In this document: in pieces, positions 26,159 through 35,700 of the stretch
How the letters are laid out: every line of letters begins with the position of its first letter
Position numbering within the stretch: position 1 is the stretch's first letter
Assembly: GCA_963832355.1 (NCBI GenBank)
Contig: CAWHTX010000003.1
Location: 124,001-188,000 of the forward strand
Length of the DNA: 64,000 bases
Direction: 5' to 3'
Origin: DATFVA01 sp963832355
Lineage (GTDB): Bacteria > Bacteroidota > Ignavibacteria > Ignavibacteriales > Ignavibacteriaceae
Translations under genes and position numbers: made by a program
Notes under the pieces: generated by a model
Told to the model about the DNA's origin: nothing
The model's input: the letters and a program-made list of their open reading frames with translations, nothing else
Databases searched by the model: none

Positions 26159-28420
26159 ATGGCTGCAAATATTGAAATGATCAAGAAAGTTTATTCGGAT
26201 TACAGGGGCAAAGTTGAAGCTGCCCGGAAGGTTTTAAACAGACCGCTCACCTATGCTGAGAAGATCCTCTACGCTCATTTATGGGAAACACCCAATAGTG
26301 AGCTGAAAAGAGGGAAAGACTACGCTGAGCTTGCACCTGACCGTGTGGCAATGCAGGATGCAACTGCCCAAATGGCGCTTCTCCAGTTTATGTCTGCCGG
26401 CAGAAAAACAACGGCAGTACCTTCAACCGTTCATTGTGATCACCTTATACAGGCCCAGGTTGGGGCAAAAGACGATTTACTCAGAGCTACTGAAGAAAAC
26501 AAAGAAGTTTACAATTTCCTTGAAAGTGTATCCCGCAAATATGGAATAGGCTTCTGGAAACCCGGTGCAGGTATCATCCACCAGGTTATCCTTGAAAATT
26601 ATGCATTCCCCGGAGGAATGATGATCGGAACAGATTCCCATACTCCCAATGCAGGCGGTTTGGGAATGATTGCTATTGGTGTTGGGGGAGCAGATGCCGT
26701 AGATGTTATGGCAGGAATGCCATGGGAGCTTAAATGGCCGAAACTGATTGGAGTTAAGCTTACAGGGAAAATGAACGGCTGGGCTTCTGCTAAAGATATC
26801 ATCCTCAAACTGGCAGGAATTCTTACAGTTAAAGGAGGTACCGGCGCAATAGTTGAATACTTCGGTGAAGGAACAACCAGCATCTCCTGTACAGGTAAAG
26901 GAACGATATGCAATATGGGTGCTGAAATCGGTGCTACTACTTCGGTATTTCCCTTCGATGAAAAAATGGCTGCCTATCTCAGAATAACTGATCGTGCTGA
27001 TGTTACCGCGTTGGCAGAAGGACTTGCAGATGTTCTCACGGCTGATGAAGAGGTTCTGAAAAATCCTGAAAAATACTTTGACCAGGTTATTGAGATCAAT
27101 CTGAGTGAGCTCGAACCGCATCTGAACGGACCCTTTACACCTGATAAAGCCTGGCCTATCTCAAAGATGAAGGAAGCAGTTAAAGAGAATGGCTATCCTG
27201 AGAATATCAGCGTTGCTCTTATCGGCAGCTGTACAAATTCAAGCTATGAGGATATTGACAGGTCGGCAAGTATCGCCAGGCAGGCTATGGAAAAAGGACT
27301 GAAGACAAAATCGCAGTTCACGATAACTCCCGGTTCCGAACAGGTTAGATCGACAATTGAAAGAGACGGACAGTTAAAAACCCTGGAAGATTTCGGAGGA
27401 TTAATATTAGCAAATGCATGCGGTCCATGTATCGGGATGTGGAAGAGAATGGATATTAAAACGGGTGAAAAGAATACTATTGTTACTTCATTCAACAGGA
27501 ATTTTGCTAAGAGAAACGACGGTAATCCTGAAACACTTGCATTTGTTGCCAGTCCTGAACTTACTACTGCTTTAGCTATCGCCGGAAAGTTAACTTTCAA
27601 TCCGCTTACAGATGAACTAGTGAATGAAAAAGGAGAGAAAGTTAAACTTGATCCCCCGGAAGGACAGGAATTACCTCCAAGCGGATTTAAAAAAGGAGAA
27701 GAAGGTTTTATTCCACCTTCAAAAGACGGCGGCGATGTCCAGGTTAAAGTTGAACCAGACAGTGAGAGACTGCAGCTCCTTAAGCCGTTTGAACCGTGGA
27801 ATGGTAAAGATCTTGAAGATCTTCCTGTACTTCTTAAAGCTAAAGGCAAATGTACAACAGATCATATCTCTATGGCTGGCCCCTGGTTAAGATACAGAGG
27901 ACACCTGGATAATATCTCAAACAACATGTTCATCGGTGCCATCAACGCTTTTACCGGTGATGCAGGAAAAGTAAAGAATACTTTCACAGGTGAAACCAAA
28001 TCAGTTCCTGAAGTCGCACGTGAATATAAAGCAAAAGGTGTAAACTGGGTAGTAGTTGGTGACGAAAACTACGGTGAAGGTTCCAGTCGTGAACACGCTG
28101 CAATGGAACCCAGGTTCCTCGGCGGAAGAGCCATAATCGTAAAAAGCTTTGCAAGGATTCACGAGACTAACCTGAAGAAGCAGGGAATGCTTCCTCTTAC
28201 TTTTGCAAATCCTGCAGATTACGAGAAAATACGTGAGGATGACAAAGTCAGTATTGTTGGATTAAAGGACCTGGCTCCTGAAAAACAGCTTAAGATGGTA
28301 GTTAAACACAGCGACGGCTCTACAGATGAAATCATGCTCAATCATACCATGAATGAAGCTCAGATCAAATGGTTCAAGGCCGGAAGTGCACTGAACCTTA
28401 TTGCACAGATGAATAAGTAA
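26159..28420 (+). CDS. acn: Aconitate hydratase, mitochondrial type
   Basis: A 753-residue enzyme of the citric acid cycle that interconverts citrate and isocitrate. Length and order match the mitochondrial-type aconitase: STVHCDHLIQAQVG near the start, VGGADAVDVMAG, the iron-sulfur ligands in IGSCTNSS (about residue 355) and ACGPCIG (about 420), and the swivelling C-terminal domain with GDENYGEGSSREHAAMEPRFLGG. The TAnnTTTG-like TATTTTTG at 26110-26117 is a possible -7 element. A strong terminator follows at 28444, so it is probably monocistronic. Confidence 0.96.
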   Translation: MAANIEMIKKVYSDYRGKVEAARKVLNRPLTYAEKILYAHLWETPNSELKRGKDYAELAPDRVAMQDATAQMALLQFMSAGRKTTAVPSTVHCDHLIQAQVGAKDDLLRATEENKEVYNFLESVSRKYGIGFWKPGAGIIHQVILENYAFPGGMMIGTDSHTPNAGGLGMIAIGVGGADAVDVMAGMPWELKWPKLIGVKLTGKMNGWASAKDIILKLAGILTVKGGTGAIVEYFGEGTTSISCTGKGTICNMGAEIGATTSVFPFDEKMAAYLRITDRADVTALAEGLADVLTADEEVLKNPEKYFDQVIEINLSELEPHLNGPFTPDKAWPISKMKEAVKENGYPENISVALIGSCTNSSYEDIDRSASIARQAMEKGLKTKSQFTITPGSEQVRSTIERDGQLKTLEDFGGLILANACGPCIGMWKRMDIKTGEKNTIVTSFNRNFAKRNDGNPETLAFVASPELTTALAIAGKLTFNPLTDELVNEKGEKVKLDPPEGQELPPSGFKKGEEGFIPPSKDGGDVQVKVEPDSERLQLLKPFEPWNGKDLEDLPVLLKAKGKCTTDHISMAGPWLRYRGHLDNISNNMFIGAINAFTGDAGKVKNTFTGETKSVPEVAREYKAKGVNWVVVGDENYGEGSSREHAAMEPRFLGGRAIIVKSFARIHETNLKKQGMLPLTFANPADYEKIREDDKVSIVGLKDLAPEKQLKMVVKHSDGSTDEIMLNHTMNEAQIKWFKAGSALNLIAQMNK

Positions 28421-28443
28421 GCTACAAATTGTTCAACACTTTG

Positions 28444-28471
28444 AGGGAACAGGTTTCTGTTCCCTTTTTTT
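28444..28471 (+). terminator. Rho-independent terminator of aconitase
   Basis: GGGAACAG (28445-28452) and CTGTTCCC (28457-28464) form a perfect 8-bp stem around GTTT, with an extra A-T pair outside and a run of seven T. Confidence 0.93.
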
Positions 28472-28530
28472 ATTAATAATGCACTCCGGGCTATGTTGAA
28501 TTTGGTTTTTCACACAACTATTTTTTCGCA

Positions 28531-30633
28531 ATGATATTTCTAAACCCTGCAGTTTTATTCGGCTTATTAGCGGCAAGTATCCCCGTACTGATTCATCTTT
28601 TAAATCTGAAGAAGCTTAAGAAGATAGAATTCAGTACTCTTTCCTTTTTAAAGGAACTCCAGAAAAATAAGATCAGGAAACTCAAGCTTAAACAATGGCT
28701 GCTGCTCGCATTAAGGGTTTTAATAATCCTGCTGATTGTAACTGCATTCGCACGTCCTACTTTAAAAGGTGTTGCACTCGGCGGAACCACATCGGCAGCA
28801 AAAACAACGGCTGTTTTCATTCTTGATAATACTTTCAGTATGTCTGCTGTTGGTGCGGATGGTTCTTATTTTAACCAGGCCAGGCAGACGATCATTGACC
28901 TGCTGGATAATCTGCAGGAAGGAGATGAAGCTGCTCTTGTACTCGTTTCCGACCAGGGAAATGAGGAGATAAAACCGACTTTGAATCTCTCCGAATTCCG
29001 TAAACAGGTTAAGGATGCCGATATTTCTTTTTCAAGCGGTACACTAAATCATTCCATCATAAGAGCCGGTGAGATCTTAAATAATTCAAGGAATTTTAAT
29101 AAAGAGATTTACCTCCTGACAGATTTTCAGAAAGGAAGGCTTGAAGCTGAGGGTTCACTGCCCGACTTAAGCCGGCTGCTGAATGATAAGGTTAAGCTTT
29201 ACACTTTTAACTATTCCGGTAAAGATATATTCAATCTTGGTATTGATGCATTCGATGTCAACACCAGGATATTCGAAAAAGATAAACCGGTAAGTTTCAA
29301 GGTAACCGTAACAAATTATTCTGAACAGCCGTCGGATAATGCTGTGGTTTCACTTTTTATTGACGGTAAGAGAAGCGCTCAGCAGAGCATATCATTATCT
29401 CCGGGTGAATCAAAATCAATAAATATGGAGGCTGAGGCTAAATCCACCGGGTACGTTGATGCACTTGCTGAACTTGAAGATGATGATATCCTGCAGGATA
29501 ATAAAAGGTACACAAATTTCTTTATTCCCGATAAAATTCCCGCTGCGATTTTCTATGATGACCAGGCGGATGTTAATTTTATTGAAACGGCACTCGGACT
29601 TTCCGGTGAAGCCGGTACAGTTAAATTAACCGAGAAAAACTTAAACCAGCTCTCGTCTTACGATCTTTCCCAATTCGATGTTGTAATTATTGATGGTGCG
29701 GAAAATATATCCGACATCGATAGATTGAGAACTTTTGTTGAAAGCGGAGGAGGGCTCTTGCTGGTTCCGGGCGAGAATACTTCGGTTATTGATTTTGCAA
29801 GAATATGTTCGGTACTTGGACTCCCTGCTCCTGAAGGAACCGCTGGTAAGTTAAATGAAACCGGTAACGCGGTATCATTTGATAAAGTGGAATATGATCA
29901 CCCTATATTCCAGAATATTTTTTCTTCTTCTGAAAATAAAAAAATGCAGTCGCCTGATATTTATTATCATTATAAAATATCCACTCAGGGCAAGGGGATT
30001 AATATTATTACACTTACCGATGGTTCATCTTTCCTGGGTGATTATAAGATCGGGAAGGGAAGGGTACTGCTGCTTAATACATCTCCCGTTTTAAGCTGGA
30101 GCAATTTTCCTTTGAAGAACATTTTTGCACCGCTGATGCTTAAATCTGTTTTTTATCTTGCATCGAAAGAAAAGCCTGAGAATGAATATTTTGCAGGTCA
30201 GCCGGTGACAGTCTCTCTTTCCGGTGCTGTCCTTCCGCAAATCAAGGTTGAAAGACCTGATAAAACCGAGGATCTCATAAACCTGGAAAAATCGGGGAAT
30301 CTTAATTATATAACCTACAGCAAAACAGATGTTACAGGGAATTATAAGTTTTTTTCAGGACAAAAAGATATCGCTGAGATTTCCGTTAATGCCGATCCAA
30401 AAGAATCCGTTATGAAATATCTGTCAGCCAGCGACTTTGAAAAATATCTTGATGAAATTCATTTTAAGGGAAAGTATATTCCAATCTCCGGAAATGAAAA
30501 TCCCTCGGAAATAGTAATGCAGTCGAGATTTGGTTCGGAATTATGGAGATTTTTTTTGATTGCAGCACTGATAACAGCTATGGTAGAAATGGCAATCTCC
30601 CGGAGTGCAAAAAAAGACCTGGTAAATATCTGA
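28531..30633 (+). CDS. BatA-like membrane protein with von Willebrand A domain
   Basis: A 700-residue protein. The first 80 residues (FLNPAVLFGLLAASIPVLIH ... LKLKQWLLLALRVLIILLIV) are the BatA/aerotolerance N-terminal domain with two membrane helices. A von Willebrand A domain follows with the metal-binding DNTFSMSA near residue 107 and VFILDNT before it. A beta-rich middle, a class I amidotransferase-like region (DVVIIDGAENISD) and a last membrane helix (WRFFLIAALITAMVEMAI) complete it. Relatives stand in clusters with MoxR ATPases and DUF4159/DUF4175 proteins; here those latter two are at 37653-41701, separated by about 7 kb. Role unknown, likely envelope maintenance. Confidence 0.85.
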   Translation: MIFLNPAVLFGLLAASIPVLIHLLNLKKLKKIEFSTLSFLKELQKNKIRKLKLKQWLLLALRVLIILLIVTAFARPTLKGVALGGTTSAAKTTAVFILDNTFSMSAVGADGSYFNQARQTIIDLLDNLQEGDEAALVLVSDQGNEEIKPTLNLSEFRKQVKDADISFSSGTLNHSIIRAGEILNNSRNFNKEIYLLTDFQKGRLEAEGSLPDLSRLLNDKVKLYTFNYSGKDIFNLGIDAFDVNTRIFEKDKPVSFKVTVTNYSEQPSDNAVVSLFIDGKRSAQQSISLSPGESKSINMEAEAKSTGYVDALAELEDDDILQDNKRYTNFFIPDKIPAAIFYDDQADVNFIETALGLSGEAGTVKLTEKNLNQLSSYDLSQFDVVIIDGAENISDIDRLRTFVESGGGLLLVPGENTSVIDFARICSVLGLPAPEGTAGKLNETGNAVSFDKVEYDHPIFQNIFSSSENKKMQSPDIYYHYKISTQGKGINIITLTDGSSFLGDYKIGKGRVLLLNTSPVLSWSNFPLKNIFAPLMLKSVFYLASKEKPENEYFAGQPVTVSLSGAVLPQIKVERPDKTEDLINLEKSGNLNYITYSKTDVTGNYKFFSGQKDIAEISVNADPKESVMKYLSASDFEKYLDEIHFKGKYIPISGNENPSEIVMQSRFGSELWRFFLIAALITAMVEMAISRSAKKDLVNI

Positions 30634-30751
30634 TTACGACCTTCCAGAAAATCAACTTTAAAGTTTGGCCAGGGGCAGGGATACAATAAATCATTGGATA
30701 TTTAGACTTAATTTGTTTATTTATTGTACAGTTGATGAAAATATTAAGTGA

Positions 30752-32017
30752 ATGATAGAATTACCCTTAAAGACAAACGAAAGAGCCATATTAGCTGCGC
30801 TGGATACCAAACAAACCAGCAGGGACCTTGTCGAAGAACACCTTTCTGAACTTGAAGAGCTTGCACTGACCGCAGGTGCGGAAACTGTAATGAAACTGAT
30901 TCAGGACCGTCCGGCGATGGATTCTGCCTACTATATAGGCAAAGGTAAAGCCGAAGAGCTGGCTTTTCTGGTTGAGCAGAACGAAATAGATCTGGTTATT
31001 TTTGACGATGACCTTACCCCGGTTCAGCTTAGAAATCTTGAAAGGCTGGTTGATAAAAAAATCATTGACAGAAGCGGGTTGATACTTGATATCTTTGCTT
31101 CACGTGCAAAAACCAATGAGGCTAAAACACAGGTTGAACTGGCACAACTGCAGTATATGCTTCCGAGACTAACAAGGGCATGGACACACTTATCGAAACA
31201 ATACGGCGGAATAGGCACCAAAGGTCCCGGTGAAACCCAGATTGAAACTGACCGGAGAATTATCCGCAACAGGATCAGTCACCTCAAAGAAAAATTAAGA
31301 AAAATTGAAAAACAGAGGGAGACTCAGAGTCAGCAGCGGAAAGACCTTGTAAAGATTACGCTGGTAGGGTATACCAACGCAGGAAAATCGACTCTGTTTA
31401 ATTTATTGACCAGTGCTGATGTATTTGCAGAAGACAAGCTTTTTGCCACTCTCGATTCAACTACACGTACACTTGACTTCGGGAAGAAGGAAAAGCTGCT
31501 GATATCGGATACAGTAGGTTTTATCCGCAAACTTCCACCAAATCTCGTAGCTTCTTTTAAGAGTACGCTTAACGAGGTCAGAGATGCTGATATCATTCTT
31601 CATGTAATTGATATTACCCATCCTTATTATGAAGATCAGATCGCTGTAGTAGAACAGACGCTTAAAGAACTTGGGAGCGACAAAAAGACCCGGATAAAGA
31701 TCTTTAATAAGGTTGATGCTCTCTCAGATAAGAACAGGATATCCTATGTAAAGAATAAATATCCTGAAGGCATTATCCTTTCAGCACAGAGAGGCATTAA
31801 TATAACGCAGCTGAGGGATAAACTGGTAGAGATTACAGAGTCATCCTATGTTGAGGAAGATATCGATCTTGGACTGCACGAATCCAGGAAAGCTGCTAAA
31901 ATCCATACGATGGCTGAGGTTCTATCTACTGAATACGATGATAAAACTATTCATATTAAATACAGAGCTAACAGGGAAAACTCAGAAAAGATAAAAAAAA
32001 TGCTCTCAAGAGTTTAA
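30752..32017 (+). CDS. hflX: GTPase HflX
   Basis: A 421-residue ribosome-associated GTPase that rescues stalled or heat-damaged ribosomes. The N-terminal HflX domain contains DRPAMDSAYYIGKGKAEEL and the conserved glycine-rich linker KQYGGIGTKGPGETQIE near residues 149-165. The G domain has GYTNAGKSTLF (P loop, about 206-216), DTVGF (G3) and NKVD (G4). The C-terminal extension is normal in length. Upstream bases show no strong promoter; the gene is preceded by 118 bases after the BatA-like gene. Confidence 0.95.
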   Translation: MIELPLKTNERAILAALDTKQTSRDLVEEHLSELEELALTAGAETVMKLIQDRPAMDSAYYIGKGKAEELAFLVEQNEIDLVIFDDDLTPVQLRNLERLVDKKIIDRSGLILDIFASRAKTNEAKTQVELAQLQYMLPRLTRAWTHLSKQYGGIGTKGPGETQIETDRRIIRNRISHLKEKLRKIEKQRETQSQQRKDLVKITLVGYTNAGKSTLFNLLTSADVFAEDKLFATLDSTTRTLDFGKKEKLLISDTVGFIRKLPPNLVASFKSTLNEVRDADIILHVIDITHPYYEDQIAVVEQTLKELGSDKKTRIKIFNKVDALSDKNRISYVKNKYPEGIILSAQRGINITQLRDKLVEITESSYVEEDIDLGLHESRKAAKIHTMAEVLSTEYDDKTIHIKYRANRENSEKIKKMLSRV

Positions 32018-32067
32018 GTTATATTTTAATCCTCTGATATTACCTCCTATTTCTCACGCTTAATTCT

Positions 32068-32075
32068 TAAATTTG
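32068..32075 (+). promoter_or_regulatory. Possible -7 element of the ammonia-lyase gene
   Basis: TAAATTTG matches TAnnTTTG, the -7 box of Bacteroidota-type primary promoters, 31 bases before the ATG at 32106. No good TTTG -33 box is seen. Confidence 0.3.
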
Positions 32076-32105
32076 TGAACATCTTATTATACATCTTTGG
32101 GAGAA

Positions 32106-33632
32106 ATGATGTCAATCGTATTAAATGGTTCCGGACTGACTGTTGAAAAACTTGTAAGAATAGCCCGGTTCAATGAAAAAGTAGAACTTGATTCCGGCTC
32201 GCTTGAAAAAATAAAAGTCTGCCGTAATATGCTGGAGGAAAAGCTTCAGGCACGTGAGATTATGTATGGTACGAACACGGGTATAGGTGAGTTTTCAGAA
32301 ATAGTTTTGAATGATGACCAGGTGAAAGAGTTTCAGAAATTCCTTATCTATAATCATTCAGCGGGGATAGGTGATCCGGCTCCCGTTGAATATGTACGGG
32401 GTGCTATTGCAGGAAGAATAAACGTGCACGCACATGGCAATTCCGCCTGCCGCCCGGAAATAACACTTACACTTGTTGAAATGCTTAACAAGGGAGTAAC
32501 TCCTGTTGTATGCCAGAAGGGGTCGGTGGGTGCCTGCGGAGATCTTGCCCCGATGTCGCAGGTTGCACTTTTAATGATGGGAGAAGGTGAAGCGTATTTT
32601 AAGGGAGAACGTCTGCCCGGCAAAACAGCATTTGAAAAAGCAGGGATTAAAGTTCCGGGACTCCAGGCACGCGACGGACTTGCTGTAATTAATGGCTCAA
32701 ACCTGCTGACGGCTATGGGCGCGATTCATCTGTATGATATTAACAGGTGGCTGAAGCAGGCGGAAATAGCTGCGGCTATGTCTCTTGAAGCTCTTCACGC
32801 CAACCTTAAACCATACGACGAACGCCTTCATAAGCTGCGTGGATTTGCAGGCGCTGTACGCAGTGCTAACGCTATAATGAAATGTATTAAGGGTAGTGAT
32901 CTCCAGACAGGTAAACTGAAAAGCAAGGTGCAGGACGCTTATTCGATGCGCTCCACTCCGCAGGTTATAGGTGCTGCTCATGATGCCGTTGCCTATGCAA
33001 AAGCCCAGGTTGAGATTGAATTGAATGGAGTAGGCGATAACCCGATTTTTATTCCGGAGGATAAGCTCACATTAACAGGTGCAAATTTCCAGGGAACCCC
33101 CGTTTCGCTCCCAATGGATATGGTTGGTGCTTCGGTTACAATGATATCGGTATTATCCGAACGGAGACTTAACAGGCTGCTGAACCCTGCTTTAAGTGTA
33201 GGACTTCCATCCTTCCTTACAAAAGGTGCAGGCATGTACTCTGGAATGATGTTGAGTCAGTATACCGCAGATTCACTTATTGTTGAACAAAGGATATTAT
33301 CAACGCCTGCTTCCATCCAGTCTATCCCTGCTGCGGCTGACCAGGAAGATTTTGTTTCGATGGGAATGAATACATCCATAAAGAATGCCCAGATATTTGA
33401 TAACGCCTGCGGAATACTCGGAATTGAATTTATGGCTGCGGCTCAGGCGCTTGATTTTAGGGATCATAACACAGGGAAAGGCGTAGCAAAAGCAAAAGAT
33501 GTAATCAGGAAATATGTGGATCATCTTGATATTGACAGACCACTTTATCCGGATCATACAAAAATGAAAGAGGTTGTCAGATCCTGCGAGATCCTGGAGG
33601 AAGTTGAGAAGGAAACAGGAAGTCTTGAATAA
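32106..33632 (+). CDS. Histidine/aromatic amino acid ammonia-lyase with Cys in the MIO tripeptide
   Basis: About 508 residues. The family removes ammonia from His, Phe or Tyr with a cofactor formed from an Ala-Ser-Gly tripeptide. Here that tripeptide is Ala-Cys-Gly (GSVGACGDLAPM, Cys at residue 143 if started at the second ATG, 32109). Other conserved elements: YGTNTGIG, YNHSAGIG (His equivalent of the histidine-specific SH motif), NGSNLLTAMG, DAYSMRSTPQV, GDNPIF and ANFQGTPV; the last is more like phenylalanine lyases, whereas PASIQSIPAAADQEDFVSM is more like histidine lyases. Substrate is thus open. GGGAG seven bases upstream supports ATG 32106/32109 over TTG 32097. No other hut gene is near. 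Confidence 0.85.
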   Translation: MMSIVLNGSGLTVEKLVRIARFNEKVELDSGSLEKIKVCRNMLEEKLQAREIMYGTNTGIGEFSEIVLNDDQVKEFQKFLIYNHSAGIGDPAPVEYVRGAIAGRINVHAHGNSACRPEITLTLVEMLNKGVTPVVCQKGSVGACGDLAPMSQVALLMMGEGEAYFKGERLPGKTAFEKAGIKVPGLQARDGLAVINGSNLLTAMGAIHLYDINRWLKQAEIAAAMSLEALHANLKPYDERLHKLRGFAGAVRSANAIMKCIKGSDLQTGKLKSKVQDAYSMRSTPQVIGAAHDAVAYAKAQVEIELNGVGDNPIFIPEDKLTLTGANFQGTPVSLPMDMVGASVTMISVLSERRLNRLLNPALSVGLPSFLTKGAGMYSGMMLSQYTADSLIVEQRILSTPASIQSIPAAADQEDFVSMGMNTSIKNAQIFDNACGILGIEFMAAAQALDFRDHNTGKGVAKAKDVIRKYVDHLDIDRPLYPDHTKMKEVVRSCEILEEVEKETGSLE

Positions 33633-33717
33633 GTATTAAATAAAATTATTGCAGCGCCGGGTTAACTATCTCTGTGCTGCTGTTTTTAGAACAATCCGAC
33701 CGGAAGGTTTAATATAA

Positions 33718-35082
33718 ATGGACGTTGTTTTCTTAATTATTGGTCTGATCATTGGATTTATCATAGGCTGGCTTATACTTAAAGCCCGGACCGGTTCTTC
33801 AATTTCGATTGACGAACTTGAAGACCTTCAAAAGCAGTTAAACCAGGTCCAGTCCGATAAAACAAGGCTTGAAGAGCGGGAAAGTTTCCTTAATAAATCT
33901 CTTCAGGATAAAACTGAGGAACTGGATAAAGAAAGAGCAAAGATTGTTGAACTCTCATCAGCAGTGTCAAGATCCGAAGAAACGAGCCTGAACCTGAAAG
34001 AAAAGCTGGCAGAGCAGAAAGGTGACTTAGAAGAACTTCAGCAGAAATTCACAAAAGAATTTGAGAACCTGGCTAACAGGATCTTTGAAGAAAAGGGGAA
34101 TAAGTTTTCTGAGCAGAACCGTGAAAAGCTCAGTGAGATCTTAAATCCCTTAAAAGAGAAAATATCGGAATTTGAAAAGAAGGTAGAAGAAAGCAGCAAA
34201 GAAAGCATAAAGGGAAATGCTTCACTTAAAGAACAGCTCCTGATGCTCAAGGAACTGAACCAGCAGGTAACACAGGAAGCTAAGAACCTTACTGAAGCCC
34301 TGAAAGGACAAAGCAAGACACAGGGAAGCTGGGGCGAGTTTATACTTGAGAGTCTGCTTGAAAAATCGGGACTGGTAAAGGGGCGTGAGTATTCGGTGCA
34401 GGAAAGCATTACCACAGAATCCGGCAGAAGATTTCAGCCTGATGTTATTATTAAGCTTCCTGAAAACAAAAGTCTTGTTATCGATTCCAAGGTATCACTT
34501 GTCGGCTATGAAAAATTCTCTGCTTCTGATAACGAGCAGGAAAAACAATCGGCTGTACGCGAGCACCTTACATCAATCAGGTCGCATCTGAAAAATCTGA
34601 ACAGCAAAAATTATCAGAACCTTTACAAGCTTGAGAGTCTTGATTTTGTACTTATGTTCATGCCCATTGAACCTGCATTCGCTCTTGCTGTTCAGAGTGA
34701 TAACTCGTTGTTCAGTGACGCGTTTGAAATGAATATTGTTATTGTTAGTCCTTCAACACTTCTGGCAACTTTAAGAACAATAGCCAGCATCTGGCGGCAG
34801 GAAAATCAGAACAAGAATGCCCTTGAGATAGCCAGGCAGAGCGGCGCTTTGTATGACAAATTCGTCGGTTTTGCAGATGACCTGGAGAACATCGGAAAAA
34901 AAATCGATGATTCAAAAAGCTGTTATACTGATGCTATGAAGAAACTGAGGGACGGAAGCGGCAACCTCGTCCGGCGTGCAGAAAAGATCAGGGAATTAGG
35001 CGCCAAAACTTCCAAAAGTCTCCCAAGGACGCTTCTGGACAGTGCTGACGGCGAAGATGACACCCCGTCTCCGAATGATTGA
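33718..35082 (+). CDS. rmuC: RmuC-family DNA recombination protein
   Basis: A 454-residue protein with one N-terminal membrane helix (VVFLIIGLIIGFIIGWLIL), a long coiled coil to about residue 200 and the RmuC nuclease-like domain afterwards: GQSKTQGSWGEFILESLLEKSGLVKGREY, then RRFQPDVIIKLPENKSLVIDSKVSL and FMPIEPAFALAVQ. RmuC is believed to limit recombination between inverted repeats; its fold is related to PD-(D/E)XK nucleases, and the VIDSKVS motif corresponds to the catalytic region. The ATG at 33718 follows a GGAAGG ribosome-binding site. Neighbours do not inform on its role. Confidence 0.93.
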   Translation: MDVVFLIIGLIIGFIIGWLILKARTGSSISIDELEDLQKQLNQVQSDKTRLEERESFLNKSLQDKTEELDKERAKIVELSSAVSRSEETSLNLKEKLAEQKGDLEELQQKFTKEFENLANRIFEEKGNKFSEQNREKLSEILNPLKEKISEFEKKVEESSKESIKGNASLKEQLLMLKELNQQVTQEAKNLTEALKGQSKTQGSWGEFILESLLEKSGLVKGREYSVQESITTESGRRFQPDVIIKLPENKSLVIDSKVSLVGYEKFSASDNEQEKQSAVREHLTSIRSHLKNLNSKNYQNLYKLESLDFVLMFMPIEPAFALAVQSDNSLFSDAFEMNIVIVSPSTLLATLRTIASIWRQENQNKNALEIARQSGALYDKFVGFADDLENIGKKIDDSKSCYTDAMKKLRDGSGNLVRRAEKIRELGAKTSKSLPRTLLDSADGEDDTPSPND

Positions 35083-35241
35083 ACTCTATATAGCTCTACA
35101 TAGCCGATCCTTTGGTTTTCCGTTCAAATCGGTCTCTTTATTTTATAAGTGATTTTTAATTTTCTCTGGCATACTTTTGTGTAATCTCCTTATGTAGACA
35201 ATATATGTGACGATAACTTATTAAAATTGAGGGAGGCAGCT

Positions 35242-35700
35242 ATGATTATTATGCAGCCCGAAACACCACAGGATTTTGACCGCTACTACGATTTGCGATG
35301 GCGACTGCTCAGAGAGCCCTGGAAACAGCCGAAAGGTTCTGAAAAGGATGAACTTGAAGAAAGAGCTCTTCACCTGATGGTATGCATCGATGACCGTATT
35401 CCTATCGCCGTAGGAAGAGCGCATTTTAACACCGATATTGAAGCTCAGATCAGGTTTATGGCCGTAGAACCAAGGTTTCAAAATACAGGATTGGGTTCTG
35501 TGATCCTTAAAAAGCTTGAGGATGAAGTACGGCAGCTCGGGGCAAAATATGTTATATTACATTCAAGAGAGGATGCAGTTCCGTTCTATGAAAGAAATGG
35601 TTATAGAATTATATCTGCATCTCATACACTTTTTGAATCGGTTCCTCATTTTCTGATGAAAAAGGATTTTTACCCGGAGAATAAATTAAACGTTAATTAA
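35242..35700 (+). CDS. GNAT-family N-acetyltransferase
   Basis: A 152-residue acetyltransferase starting at ATG 35242, six bases after GGGAGG; an upstream TTG at 35227 is unlikely. The acetyl-CoA-binding region is IRFMAVEPRFQNTGLGSVIL, followed by VILHSREDAVPFYERNGYRI, the conserved motif B with YERNGY. It resembles the ElaA/YjcF-type subgroup (start MQPETPQDFDRYYDLRW). Acceptor unknown. The stop codon overlaps the ATG of the next gene (TAATG), so the two are probably translated together. Confidence 0.88.
   Translation: MIIMQPETPQDFDRYYDLRWRLLREPWKQPKGSEKDELEERALHLMVCIDDRIPIAVGRAHFNTDIEAQIRFMAVEPRFQNTGLGSVILKKLEDEVRQLGAKYVILHSREDAVPFYERNGYRIISASHTLFESVPHFLMKKDFYPENKLNVN

Noticed and set aside
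26477..27849. Two antisense open frames of 201-214 codons inside aconitase
   Set aside because: They lie opposite a fully conserved enzyme gene and have no family features.
35100..35160. tRNA-like GTTCAAATC segment
   Set aside because: No acceptor, D or anticodon arms surround it; a chance match of the T-loop.
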